From positions 496,001-560,000 of the forward strand of contig NZ_JAFCKF010000001.1 of the NCBI RefSeq assembly GCF_018130545.1: DNA of 64,000 nt, in the 5' to 3' direction. Made by a program: the position numbers and the translations under genes. How positions within the stretch are numbered: the first letter of the stretch is position 1; the number at the start of each line of letters is the position of its first letter. Below, one piece after another: positions 1-7,983 of the stretch. Below the pieces are notes generated by a model. It saw nothing but the letters and a program-made list of their open reading frames with translations, made no database searches and was not told the origin of the DNA. The stretch comes from Bradyrhizobium tropiciagri (GTDB lineage: Bacteria > Pseudomonadota > Alphaproteobacteria > Rhizobiales > Xanthobacteraceae).

Positions 1-77
1 TGCCCCGCCGCCTTCAGCTCGTTGTAGCGTCGCGTATGCGCCGCGACCTCGGCCTTCTGTTCCTCTGTGAGGATCAT
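1..77 (-). CDS. Urea/guanidine carboxylase-associated protein, N-terminal fragment (cut by window edge)
   Basis: Only the first 25 codons are in the window, reading MILTEEQKAEVAAHTRRYNE and onward. The ATG overlaps the TGA of the upstream ATPase gene (ATGA), so the two are probably translationally coupled. A short charged start of this kind, directly behind a carboxylase-region ABC transporter, fits the DUF1989 urea-carboxylase-associated proteins, which act with guanidine carboxylase as carboxyguanidine deiminase subunits. That identity rests on gene context and a short similarity from memory, because the conserved core lies outside the window. Confidence 0.5.
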   Translation of the reverse strand, partial: MILTEEQKAEVAAHTRRYNELKAAG

Positions 78-907
78 GGTTGCTCCTTCAAGACGAGAGC
101 GCCGGGCCGTCCCGGCTGATGCTCCTTGTCTGACCGGGTCGTCCCGGCCGGAGCTGGTTGAACCGAGGACCGCAGCTCGGCGCTGCGGCGCGGGAAGATC
201 TCGAGGTCGCGCGACACCGTGGCGCCGTAGCGATCGCGCTCCTCGGGCCGGTTGCGCGACCGCTCCAGCGCGATCACCCGCGTCGCGAGCCCGAACGCCT
301 CGCTGAGATCATGCGTCACCATCACGACGGTCAGATGGGTCTCGTTCCACAGCCGCTTCATCAGCACATGGATGTCGGCGCGGATGCCCGGATCGAGCGC
401 GCCGAACGGCTCGTCGAGCAGCAGGATCTTCGGCTCGCGCATGATCGCCTGCGCCAGCGCGAGGCGCTGCTGCATGCCGCCGGACAGCGCGGAGGGATAT
501 TTGCTCTCCTGCCCGGCGAGCCCGACTTCGGCGAGCAGCTTCATCGCGTCGTCCATGGCGACGCGCCGCGCGGCGCCGAACAGCCGGGCCGTGAACTTGG
601 CGTCCCGCAGCTCGCGTCCGAGCATGACGTTCTGCAGCACGGTCAGATGCGGAAACACCGAGTAGCGCTGGAACACCACGCCGCGGTCGGCGTCGGGCTC
701 GGCGGGCAACGGCTTGCCGTCAACCAGGATCTGGCCGCGACTCGGCTGCTCCTCGCCGAGCAGCATGCGGAGCAGCGTGGTCTTGCCGCAGCCGGACGGA
801 CCGACCAGTGCGATGAACGCGCGCGGCTCCACCTCCATCGTGATGCGCTCGAGCACGATGTGGTCGCCATATTCCTTCCAGACGTCGTCGAACCGGATCG
901 CGCTCAT
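74..907 (-). CDS. ABC transporter ATP-binding protein (guanidine/urea-carboxylase region)
   Basis: This 277-residue cytoplasmic ATPase should energise import through the neighbouring permease. It has Walker A GPSGCGKTT at 36-44, the Q-loop glutamine at 80, signature LSGGMQQR at 141-148, Walker B ILLLDEP at 161-167 and the switch histidine at 199, so it looks fully functional. It is of the nitrate/sulfonate/taurine (SsuB/TauB) type, with a C-terminal tail of about 50 charged residues. The ATG at 907 overlaps the permease stop by 4 bases (ATGA), which favours this start over a longer reading that runs into the permease gene. It is the third gene of the riboswitch-controlled operon. The substrate is inferred from the riboswitch and the associated proteins. 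Confidence 0.93.
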   Translation of the reverse strand: MSAIRFDDVWKEYGDHIVLERITMEVEPRAFIALVGPSGCGKTTLLRMLLGEEQPSRGQILVDGKPLPAEPDADRGVVFQRYSVFPHLTVLQNVMLGRELRDAKFTARLFGAARRVAMDDAMKLLAEVGLAGQESKYPSALSGGMQQRLALAQAIMREPKILLLDEPFGALDPGIRADIHVLMKRLWNETHLTVVMVTHDLSEAFGLATRVIALERSRNRPEERDRYGATVSRDLEIFPRRSAELRSSVQPAPAGTTRSDKEHQPGRPGALVLKEQP

Positions 908-1722
908 TCCGCCCTCACCGAGGCAAACCAGGGGAACGCCTTGCGCTGCAGGACGCGCAGGCCGATATCGATCAGGAACGCCAGCAATGTGATCCAGACG
1001 ACGTAGGGAATGATCACGTCCATCGCGAGATAGCGGCGCACCAGGAAGATCCGGTAGCCGAGCCCGGAATCGGAGGCGATCGCCTCGGCCGCGATCAGGA
1101 ACAGCCAGGCCGGGCCGAGTTGCAGGCGCAGCACATCGATCAGCCGCGGCAGGGTTTGCGGCATCGCGACCCGCAGCGCGATCTGCCACGTCGAGGCGCC
1201 GAGCGTCTGCGCCTTGACGATCTGCTCGCGCGGCAGCTCCTGCACCTTCATGGCAAGGTCGCGGATCATGCAGGGCAGCGTGCCGATCACGATCAGCGCG
1301 ATCTTCGAATTCTCCCCGAGCCCCATCACGATGAACAGGATCGGCAACAGCGCTAGCGGCGGCACCATCGAGGTGACCGACACGAACGGCCCAAGCAAGG
1401 CGTTGGCGCCCGGCAACAGCCCGATCACGATGCCGAGCACCAGCGCCGCCACCGTCGAGATCGCCAGCGCCGCCCCCAGCCGCCCGAGGCTCGCGACGGT
1501 GTCGGAGGCCATCAGATAGCTGCCGGTGCGCGGATCGACCTCGAACGCCATCTGCTTGACCGCCTGCACCATGCTGGGCAGCGCCGGCAGCAGCTTGTCG
1601 TTCGGGTTCTGCGCGAGCCGCGCGCTGGAGCCGGCGAAGTAGGCGATTGCGACCAAGAGAAACGGCAACGCGAGCAGATAGAATCGCGTCTGCTGTCCCG
1701 GCCGTATGTTCACAAGTCGCAT
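904..1722 (-). CDS. ABC transporter permease (guanidine/urea-carboxylase region)
   Basis: This is a 272-residue inner-membrane permease of the binding-protein-dependent transport family, with about six hydrophobic segments. The cytoplasmic EAA-type loop is visible as KAQTLGASTWQIALRVAMPQ, the site where the ATPase docks. The start at 1722 follows an AGGAG ribosome-binding site; an upstream extension of 57 residues has no membrane-protein character and runs towards the binding-protein gene. The 3' end overlaps the ATPase start by 4 bases. It lies 46 bases behind the binding-protein gene, so the three form one transcription unit. A nitrate/taurine-type permease is the general family call; guanidine or a related compound as substrate is inferred. 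Confidence 0.93.
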   Translation of the reverse strand: MRLVNIRPGQQTRFYLLALPFLLVAIAYFAGSSARLAQNPNDKLLPALPSMVQAVKQMAFEVDPRTGSYLMASDTVASLGRLGAALAISTVAALVLGIVIGLLPGANALLGPFVSVTSMVPPLALLPILFIVMGLGENSKIALIVIGTLPCMIRDLAMKVQELPREQIVKAQTLGASTWQIALRVAMPQTLPRLIDVLRLQLGPAWLFLIAAEAIASDSGLGYRIFLVRRYLAMDVIIPYVVWITLLAFLIDIGLRVLQRKAFPWFASVRAE

Positions 1723-1768
1723 CGTCGGCTCCTGCCAGAGGTCGGCGTTGTGCGCATCAGAGCTTATC

Positions 1769-2842
1769 CTAGAGCTTTCCCTTGGCAGCTTCGTCCATGT
1801 AAGTCGGGTCGAAGCGCAGCTTGACGTTCGACTTGTCGCCCAGCACCGACTTGTCGGCGAGCTCGATGCCGACGGCGTCAGCCGACTTCGCACCCTTGCC
1901 GAGCAGGTCCTTCTCGAACAGGAACTTGCGGACGCGATCCATGGTCGTGCCGATGGTCTTGCTGCGCGTAAACGCTTCGGCGTCGGTTGCCTTGTCGAAC
2001 AGTTTTGTGGTCGAAAGCTGGCTGTCGAAGCCGGCGAGATCGGTGCCGGAGGCCTTGGCCATCGCTTCCTTGGCGGCCTTGGCGGCGGGATCGTTCGCCG
2101 TCATCTTGGACAGCGTCTCGTACCAGATGCCGACCAGCGCCTTGGCAAAATCCGGATTGTCCTTGGCGACCGCGGTGTTCACCACCATCAGGTCCATGAT
2201 CTCGCCGGGAATCTGGGAGGAATCGAACACCTTCTTGGCGTCGGGCGAGCCGAGGATTTCGGTTACGATCGGATTCCAGGTCACGACCGCATTGACGTCA
2301 GCCGTCTTGTAGGCCGCCGCGATATCCGCATCCGAGGTGTTGACGACCTTGACGTCCTTCTCGCTCAGCTTGCTGGTCTCGAGCGCGCGCGCCAGCAGAT
2401 AGTGCGACACCGAGAATTCGACCAGATTGACAGTCTGGCCCTTGATCGCCGCGAGATCGGACTTGTTCTTCAGGATCACGGCATCATTGCCGTTGGAGAA
2501 GTCGCCCATCACGACCGCGGTGGTGTCGACGCCGCCGGCAGCGGGAATCGAAAGCGCATCCATGTTGGTGATGGTGACGGCGTCATAGCCGCCGGCGGTG
2601 TACTGGTTGATCGACTCAACGTAGTCGTTGAACTGCTTGACCTCGATCGTGATGCCGTATTTGTCGGCCCACTTCTTGACGATGCCGGTGTCGGCCGCAT
2701 AGCCCCACGGCATCCATCCGACATAGATCGACCAGGCGACCTTGAAGCTTTTCTTCGGCGCGGCGTCGGCCGCAGGCGCCGCCGCGAGCACGATCGCGCA
2801 GCCGACGACAACAGAGCGAAGGAAGAAAGAGAACTTGTTCAT
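1769..2842 (-). CDS. Periplasmic substrate-binding protein, urea-carboxylase-region ABC transporter
   Basis: A 357-residue secreted binding protein with a signal peptide that should be cut near residue 27 (AADA/AP). The mature start KSFKVAWSIYVGWMPWGYA is characteristic of the ABC_peri_uca type of binding protein found beside urea/guanidine carboxylase genes, related to the NMT1/TauA fold. It is the first gene of the operon, preceded by a 190-nt leader that carries a guanidine-I riboswitch and terminator. The ATG at 2842 comes after AAGAGGGA and opens directly into the signal peptide; an upstream in-frame extension would run into the terminator. Riboswitch and family together point to guanidine as the likely ligand; binding has not been shown here. 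Confidence 0.92.
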   Translation of the reverse strand: MNKFSFFLRSVVVGCAIVLAAAPAADAAPKKSFKVAWSIYVGWMPWGYAADTGIVKKWADKYGITIEVKQFNDYVESINQYTAGGYDAVTITNMDALSIPAAGGVDTTAVVMGDFSNGNDAVILKNKSDLAAIKGQTVNLVEFSVSHYLLARALETSKLSEKDVKVVNTSDADIAAAYKTADVNAVVTWNPIVTEILGSPDAKKVFDSSQIPGEIMDLMVVNTAVAKDNPDFAKALVGIWYETLSKMTANDPAAKAAKEAMAKASGTDLAGFDSQLSTTKLFDKATDAEAFTRSKTIGTTMDRVRKFLFEKDLLGKGAKSADAVGIELADKSVLGDKSNVKLRFDPTYMDEAAKGKL

Positions 2843-2868
2843 TGCCGATCCCTCTTGCGAAATTTCAC

Positions 2869-2908
2869 AAAAAGGGACTGGCGAAAAGACCATCGCTCCG
2901 CCAATCCC
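2869..2908 (-). terminator. Intrinsic terminator of the riboswitch expression platform
   Basis: On the minus strand GGGATTGGCG (2908-2899) can pair with CGCCAGTCCC (2883-2874), giving a 10-bp stem with one G-U pair, followed at once by five U. It lies between the riboswitch aptamer and the binding-protein start, where a transcriptional on-switch would need it. Ligand binding is expected to favour readthrough. Confidence 0.8.
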
Positions 2909-2917
2909 TTGGCTAAC

Positions 2918-3024
2918 GAGGTCTCCCGGGCTTTTATCCCGCCGTGCACCTGCGGGGATGTCTCCCCCGCAAGCGGCTGCTCTCGGACCAGCATCTTGCC
3001 TGGCAAGATCGGAACCCTAGCGGC
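2918..3024 (-). promoter_or_regulatory. Guanidine-I (ykkC) riboswitch aptamer
   Basis: Read on the minus strand, the hallmark blocks occur in order: CTAGGGTTCCG at about 3020, CTGGTCCGAGAG after a first hairpin (arms CTTGCC/GGCAAG), then after a second GC-rich hairpin CACGGCGGGATAAAAGCCC and GGGAGA ending at 2922. These are the conserved strings of the guanidine-I class. The aptamer sits in the leader of the ABC importer operon and is followed by an intrinsic terminator. It should raise importer expression when guanidine is present. Confidence 0.95.
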
Positions 3025-3041
3025 CAACTCAACGCCCTTGA

Positions 3042-3057
3042 TGCACGAGCCGTGCCA
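3042..3057 (-). promoter_or_regulatory. Sigma-54 (RpoN) promoter of the guanidine importer operon
   Basis: The minus strand reads TGGCACGGCTCGTGCA, a near-perfect match to TGGCACG-N4-TTGCW with only the first T of the -12 box changed to G. Spacing between the GG and GC elements is correct. Transcription would begin near 3031, about ten bases before the riboswitch aptamer, which supports the assignment. It implies nitrogen (NtrC-type) control on top of guanidine sensing. A bound activator site was not identified. Confidence 0.78.
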
Positions 3058-3330
3058 CAGGGCCGACGTTTGAATCTCATGAGATTTTTCGGCGCACGCG
3101 ACCGGCCCGCATGCTTGCTCTGCTTAAAAACTGCGCAGACCTGCCCAGAATTGGCTCTGTCATTTCGTCCTCGACGCCAACAGGATTGCGTCATGGCCGA
3201 GGTCGAGGGGGACATTCAATGCGCAGGCTTCTGAGCACTTTGTTCGCAAGCTTCTGGCGCGGATTGCACGGCCGGTTCGGCCTGGTGCCGGCATGGAATG
3301 TCGGCGGTGCAAAAGATGCCGTAGGACCGG

Positions 3331-3975
3331 TCAGCTCTTCACGGTATTGACCGCGACGCTCTCCCTGTAAGCCGGCCGGGCGGTGACGCGGTCGAGATAG
3401 GGCGCCGCAACGTCGCAGACCCCAACGCCGTAATCAATGGCCCACACCAGGCAGGTCGTCAGCAGGATATCCGCGCTGGTGAACTGATCGCCCATCAGAT
3501 ATTTGCGGCCATCCGACAGCGCGACTTCCACGTGCCTGAGTTGCTGGCGGAAATATTCCGCGGCCTTGCCGACCACGTCGGGCGCGTGGCCGTAGATGTG
3601 CGCGAGCCCCTGGAGGCCGTGGCGGCGCATCACGTAAAGGCTGGTCGAGTCCAGCTCGGCCACGATGAAAAAGCACCATTCCAGCCACCGCGCGAAATCG
3701 CGCGCCGCGACCGGCACCAGCGAAACACCGCGATTGGAATAGGTGCGTGACAGATAGGCGACGATCGCGGCACTCTCCCCGATCGTGAAATCGCCGTCTT
3801 GCAGCAGCGGTATCTTCTGGCGCGGGTTGAGCAGTGTGTATTCGGCAGTCTTGGTCTCGCCCGAGCGTGGCAGGATGGGCCTGCAACGATAGTCCAGACC
3901 CAGTTCGTGCAACGCCCAATGGGCACGGATGGTCCGTGATGTCCCCACCCCCCACAGCGTCAGCATCTCCGGCAT
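3331..3975 (-). CDS. Glutathione S-transferase family protein
   Basis: This 214-residue protein has the two-part GST layout: an N-terminal thioredoxin-like domain (LTLWGVGTSRTIRAHWALHE, then NPRQKIPLLQDGDFTIGES, where the Pro and the E-S pair are the glutathione-binding features) and an alpha-helical C-terminal domain ending GDQFTSADILLTTCLVWA. It probably acts in the cytoplasm on an electrophilic substrate that cannot be named. The start at 3975 lies 4 bases after the SDR stop, so the two should be one operon. The ribosome-binding site is weak. Co-directional CoA-transferase and SDR genes suggest a catabolic or detoxification role. Confidence 0.88.
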   Translation of the reverse strand: MPEMLTLWGVGTSRTIRAHWALHELGLDYRCRPILPRSGETKTAEYTLLNPRQKIPLLQDGDFTIGESAAIVAYLSRTYSNRGVSLVPVAARDFARWLEWCFFIVAELDSTSLYVMRRHGLQGLAHIYGHAPDVVGKAAEYFRQQLRHVEVALSDGRKYLMGDQFTSADILLTTCLVWAIDYGVGVCDVAAPYLDRVTARPAYRESVAVNTVKS

Positions 3976-3979
3976 GGCA

Positions 3980-4720
3980 TCACCATTTTTCGACGGATGG
4001 CCGCAGATCGAGCTCATGGCTCCAGCCGTCGCGGCTCTGCTGGTGCACGAACCAGTAGGCCTCCGCGATCGAAGATGTCCTCGTCAGCGAATCCGGCGCG
4101 ATCTCCGATGCGCCGATTCCCCTGTCGGCCATCCGCTGGTGAATGGCCGGGCTATCGACGCCGGCGTCGATCAGGAGATGGGCGACATGGATGTTCTTCG
4201 GCCCAAGCTCGCGCGCCATCGCCTGGGCGACGGCCCGTAGGCCGAACTTCGCAGACGCAAAGGCGGCAAAGCCGCTGCTACCGCGCACGCTTGCGGTTGC
4301 GCCGGTGAACAGCATGGTGCCGCGGCCATGCCGCAGCATATGCCGTGTCGCCTCGCGTCCGACCAGGAAGCCGGCAAAGCAGGCGAGCTCCCAGGCCTTG
4401 AAGAACAATTTTTCGCTGGTCTCGTGCAGATCCTTCTTGACGTTCGAGCCGGCATTGAACAGGCAGACCTCAATCGTCCCGATCTCGCGTTCGACTCGCT
4501 CGCAAAGTGCCTGCACCTCGGTCTCGCGTCGCGCGTCGACGGCGAACGCGTGCACCTTGCCCCCGGCGCCGGTCAGTTCGTCCACCAGCGCGCTCGATTT
4601 CGCTGGATCGCGCCGCGCGATGCAGACGGCGTAACCGCCTGCGGCGAACCGCCGCGCGACCGCGGCGCCGATCGCATCGCCCGCGCCTACCAGCAAGGCA
4701 GTCTTGTTCGTTTCGGCCAT
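3980..4720 (-). CDS. SDR-family oxidoreductase-like protein lacking the catalytic tyrosine
   Basis: A 246-residue Rossmann-fold protein with a dinucleotide-binding start VGAGDAIGAA (11-20) and the NAG motif at about 89-91. In place of the YxxxK catalytic pair it has F154-A-S-A-K158: Lys is kept but Tyr is Phe, and the usual Ser position about 13 residues earlier is not clearly filled. A recognisable SDR subgroup shares this FAAFASAK pattern, so this is probably a lineage trait and not a sequencing error. It may bind NAD(P) without classical SDR chemistry. It lies between the CoA-transferase and GST genes on the same strand. Confidence 0.88.
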   Translation of the reverse strand: MAETNKTALLVGAGDAIGAAVARRFAAGGYAVCIARRDPAKSSALVDELTGAGGKVHAFAVDARRETEVQALCERVEREIGTIEVCLFNAGSNVKKDLHETSEKLFFKAWELACFAGFLVGREATRHMLRHGRGTMLFTGATASVRGSSGFAAFASAKFGLRAVAQAMARELGPKNIHVAHLLIDAGVDSPAIHQRMADRGIGASEIAPDSLTRTSSIAEAYWFVHQQSRDGWSHELDLRPSVEKW

Positions 4721-4783
4721 AGGCCATCTCCCACCGACGGCAGTTTTCAGTTCAACAATGCGAACGTTACTCGGCGCGCTCGC

Positions 4784-5980
4784 TCAGACTGCGCGCACGG
4801 CTTTCTGCGCGATCATCACTTCAATGTCTGCAGCGCTGTAGCCGAGATCACGCAGCACCTCCCTGCTGTGCTGGCCGATGCGCGGGGCCGGACCGCCGAT
4901 CGCGGCGGCATCGACCTCGAAGCGCGCCGCGGGCTTCGGCTGCCGCACCATGCCGACTCCGGGCTGCTCCAACTCGGCAATCAGGCCGCGGGCCACCACC
5001 TGCTCGTTGGCAATGATTTCACCGCGCCTAAGGATCGGCGCGCACGGCACATCGGCCGCATCGAGTCGCGCCAGCCATTCGGCGGTGGTATGCTTGCCGA
5101 TGTAATCCTGCATCTTGTTGATGCGCGCCGTTGCGTTGACCGAGCGCGAAGCCGGCGTGGCGAACCTCGCATCATTGGCAAGCTCCGGATCGCCGGTGGC
5201 CTTGCAGAAGCCCTGCCATTCGGAATCCGAGATCGTGCCGCAGGTGAGGTAGCCGTCCGACGTCTGGAACACGAGGTCAGGACGATCGTTCGGATCCGAC
5301 GCGGACTGCTCGCGGCCGACCACTGTGTATTGCATCATGCTTTCGGGCCAGAGATAAGCGATCATCGCATCGAGCATCGCCACCTGAATATGCTGGCCTT
5401 GGCCGGATCTTTCTCGGGCATACAACGCCGCCGTGATCGCCTGCGCGGCATAGACCGCCGTCGTCTTGTCAGCAACGATGGTCCGGATCATCTGCGGACG
5501 GTTGGTGACCGGCTGCGCCTGGACGTCGCAGAAGCCCGACAGCGCCTGCACGATCGGGTCATAGACGCGCTTCTTGGCATAGGGCCCATCTTCGCCGACG
5601 CCGCTGATCGAGACATAGATCAGCCGCGGATTGTTCTTGCGCACCTCGTCCGGACCGAGGCCGAGACGTTCCATTGTGCCGGGCCGGAAGTTCTGCACCA
5701 GCACGTCGGCCTCTCGAGCCAGCTTGCCGAGCACGTCGCGGCCGGCATCGGTCTTCATGTCGATCGAGAGAGAACGCTTGCCGCGATTCGATGAGATGAA
5801 CAGCGCCGAGAACTCCCCGGTCTTGTCGACATTGGCCCGGCTGCGGCGCGTGATGTCGCCGCCGATCGGCTCGACTTTGAGAACATCAGCGCCCTGATCG
5901 GCCAGAAACATTGTCGCAAAAGGGCCGGAAACGACGCCGGTTAGATCGAGCACGCGAACTCCCGCCAATGGCCCTGCCAT
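4784..5980 (-). CDS. CaiB/BaiF (class III) CoA-transferase
   Basis: This 398-residue enzyme has the usual family length and start (GVRVLDLTGVVSGPFATMFL), the VLVQNFRPG motif near 93-101 and the catalytic aspartate in YDPIVQALSG (Asp141). It should move CoA between carboxylic acids, like formyl-CoA or succinyl-CoA transferases; the acid is unknown. The ATG at 5980 has a GAGAAGGA ribosome-binding site, whereas the longer in-frame start would place about 15 charged residues before the conserved N-terminus. It is followed 63 bases on by the SDR gene and preceded by an AraC regulator on the same strand. Confidence 0.93.
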   Translation of the reverse strand: MAGPLAGVRVLDLTGVVSGPFATMFLADQGADVLKVEPIGGDITRRSRANVDKTGEFSALFISSNRGKRSLSIDMKTDAGRDVLGKLAREADVLVQNFRPGTMERLGLGPDEVRKNNPRLIYVSISGVGEDGPYAKKRVYDPIVQALSGFCDVQAQPVTNRPQMIRTIVADKTTAVYAAQAITAALYARERSGQGQHIQVAMLDAMIAYLWPESMMQYTVVGREQSASDPNDRPDLVFQTSDGYLTCGTISDSEWQGFCKATGDPELANDARFATPASRSVNATARINKMQDYIGKHTTAEWLARLDAADVPCAPILRRGEIIANEQVVARGLIAELEQPGVGMVRQPKPAARFEVDAAAIGGPAPRIGQHSREVLRDLGYSAADIEVMIAQKAVRAV

Positions 5981-6095
5981 GCCTGCTTCCTTCTCCGATT
6001 GCCGTTCTAGGTGACGGACCGCCATGGTGGCTTACAGTGGAGCAAAGGCGGGCGCTTGCGGGAAACCGCCGCGACTTGCGGAAAAGCGTCAAAAC

Positions 6096-6968
6096 TCAGG
6101 CCCGGCGCTGCTGCCGGAACACCGATGGACTTACGCCGGAGGCTTGGCGGAACGTCGACGAAAAATGCTGGGCGTTGCTGAAGCCCGTGGCCAGCGCGAT
6201 GCTCGTCACGCTCTCGTCGGTCTCGCCGAGGCTGCGCTTGGCCTGCTCGATGCGCAGGCCAAGTACATAACGATGCGGACTGGTGCCGGTGCTCTCCTGG
6301 AAGGCGCGTAGGAAGTGCCGCTTGCTCAGGCCGGCGATATCCGACAGCGCCGACAGCGAGATCGGCTCGCCGAGATTTGCCCAGACGAACTCCTCGATTC
6401 GCCGCAGCTTCAGCGCCGGCAATCCGCCGCGGCTTATCGGCTTTGCCGGTTCCAAGTCGCGCGACAGCCGCGCCATATGAGCTAGCGCCTGACTGGCCCA
6501 ACCCTCGGCGAATAGATTGAACAGATTGTCGGGCGCGCTCGCCTCGTGGCTTAGCTCGGCGAGGCCACGGCAGAGTTGGTCATGGCCAAATGCGATCGCC
6601 GGCCGCTCGATCAGACCATTGAGGCGGCTCAGCACGAACTTTGGATCCAGGAACACGACGACATAGTCGAATGCTGATCCGACCGACCATTCCCCCTCGA
6701 TCTCGGTGCCAGCGGGAAACAGCGCGAGATTTGCCGCCTCGGAGAACTCGTATTCGACGGGCCGGCCGTTGATTTTGGCTTGCAATCGCGAGCAGCCGTT
6801 GCGAAACCAGAACAAGGTCAGCTCGGGCTGACGGAAGTGCCAGTTCATACGCGGCCGAGAGGTTCGGCTGAGCAGCTCGACCCTGATCGGCTTTGACCTC
6901 GCGATGACCGAAGACACAAGCTCTCCGCCAACCTGGCGCACAAACCGCTCCGGACGCGCTTCCTCCAT
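6096..6968 (-). CDS. AraC-family transcriptional regulator
   Basis: A 290-residue regulator with an N-terminal sensor region and a C-terminal double helix-turn-helix; the closing signature reads SVTSIALATGFSNAQHFSST followed by FRQASGVSPSVFRQQ. Start at 6968 is chosen because GGAGGAG lies 6 bases upstream; two further in-frame ATGs lie within or before that Shine-Dalgarno sequence. It stands 115 bases upstream of the CoA-transferase gene on the same strand and is the natural candidate to control the CoA-transferase/SDR/GST genes. Its effector is unknown. Confidence 0.92.
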   Translation of the reverse strand: MEEARPERFVRQVGGELVSSVIARSKPIRVELLSRTSRPRMNWHFRQPELTLFWFRNGCSRLQAKINGRPVEYEFSEAANLALFPAGTEIEGEWSVGSAFDYVVVFLDPKFVLSRLNGLIERPAIAFGHDQLCRGLAELSHEASAPDNLFNLFAEGWASQALAHMARLSRDLEPAKPISRGGLPALKLRRIEEFVWANLGEPISLSALSDIAGLSKRHFLRAFQESTGTSPHRYVLGLRIEQAKRSLGETDESVTSIALATGFSNAQHFSSTFRQASGVSPSVFRQQRRA

Positions 6969-7116
6969 GGACATCTCCTCCGCGTTTGGCACGGATGGTC
7001 GGTTCCAAAACAGAATTGACGATCGGGCGACGGAAATCCAGCCCTTTATCGGCTGATCGCCGAAATGTTAGCGGGGACAATGCTGGAGTGAGCACGCGAT
7101 GACCGGCGGCCGATCC

Positions 7117-7893
7117 TCACACGCCGATGACTTTGGCCATCGTCGCCAGCGTGACGCCGGACGCGGCGAGGCGCTCGCGCAAGCGCTGCGCCATCGCCAC
7201 CGCACCCGGCGTGTCGCCATGGACGCAGACGCTGTCGATCCGGGTCGGCAGGCGCGTGCCGGACAGGCAGGTGATGGCGCGGTCCTCGATCATGCGAATG
7301 ACGCGCTCCGCCGCGATCTCGGCATCATGGATCACCGCGCCGGCGAGGCGGCGCGACACCAGATTGCCGTTGTCGGCATAGGCGCGATCGGCATAGATCT
7401 CGCGCACCAGCGGCAGGCCGAGCTTTTCTCCTGCCCGCTCGGTCTCCTGCCCCGGCATCACGACGAAGATCAGATTGCGGTCGACGGTGTGGATCGCCCG
7501 AGCCACCGCCTCGGCAAGATCGCGGTCCTCGGCAGCGATGTTGCCGAGCGCGCCATGTGTCTTGACGTGACGGATGGGGTGACCGACGTCGGCGGCCAGC
7601 GCCATCATCGCACCGATCTGGTAAAGCATGATCTTCTCGATATCGGCCGGACGTTCGCCCTGGATCGGGCGGCGGCCGAACCCCCAGAGATCGAGGAAGC
7701 CGGGATGCGCACCGGCCTGAACGCCGTTGGCCTTCGCCTCCGTGAGCGTGCGATGCATCACGAGGGGATCGCCGGCGTGAAAGCCGCAGGCGATATTGGC
7801 CGACGTCACGGTCCGCAACATCTCCGCATCATCGCCGAGCGTGTAGACACCGAAGCCTTCACCCATGTCGCAGTTCATGTCGATCAGCGCCAT
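7117..7893 (-). CDS. pxpA: 5-oxoprolinase subunit PxpA (LamB/YcsF family)
   Basis: This 258-residue protein is full length for the family. It opens with LIDMNCDMGEGFG and has the NIACGFHAGDP and QAGAHPGFLDLWGFGRR motifs typical of PxpA. With PxpB and PxpC it forms the ATP-dependent 5-oxoprolinase that opens pyroglutamate to glutamate in the cytoplasm. The start at 7893 follows AGAGGGAAG; a longer reading enters the repeat-bearing intergenic region. It is divergent from pxpB, unlike the more common contiguous arrangement, and the 196-bp gap holds a tandem repeat. Confidence 0.93.
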   Translation of the reverse strand: MALIDMNCDMGEGFGVYTLGDDAEMLRTVTSANIACGFHAGDPLVMHRTLTEAKANGVQAGAHPGFLDLWGFGRRPIQGERPADIEKIMLYQIGAMMALAADVGHPIRHVKTHGALGNIAAEDRDLAEAVARAIHTVDRNLIFVVMPGQETERAGEKLGLPLVREIYADRAYADNGNLVSRRLAGAVIHDAEIAAERVIRMIEDRAITCLSGTRLPTRIDSVCVHGDTPGAVAMAQRLRERLAASGVTLATMAKVIGV

Positions 7894-7983
7894 CGTCTTC
7901 CCTCTCTTGATAGTACTGGTCCGATATACACATCGCGCCCACTGCATGCCACGAGGAATTTTGGCGCGGGGATTGCAGAGAGG

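Noticed and set aside
1706-3073. A 455-codon plus-strand frame over the binding-protein gene and riboswitch
   Set aside because: It overlaps a well-supported gene and its leader, and has no recognisable protein pattern.
3220-3348. Short plus-strand frame starting MRRLLSTLFASFWRGLHGRF (43 codons)
   Set aside because: It has no clear ribosome-binding site and its end overlaps the GST gene's 3' end, so there is too little to call it a gene.
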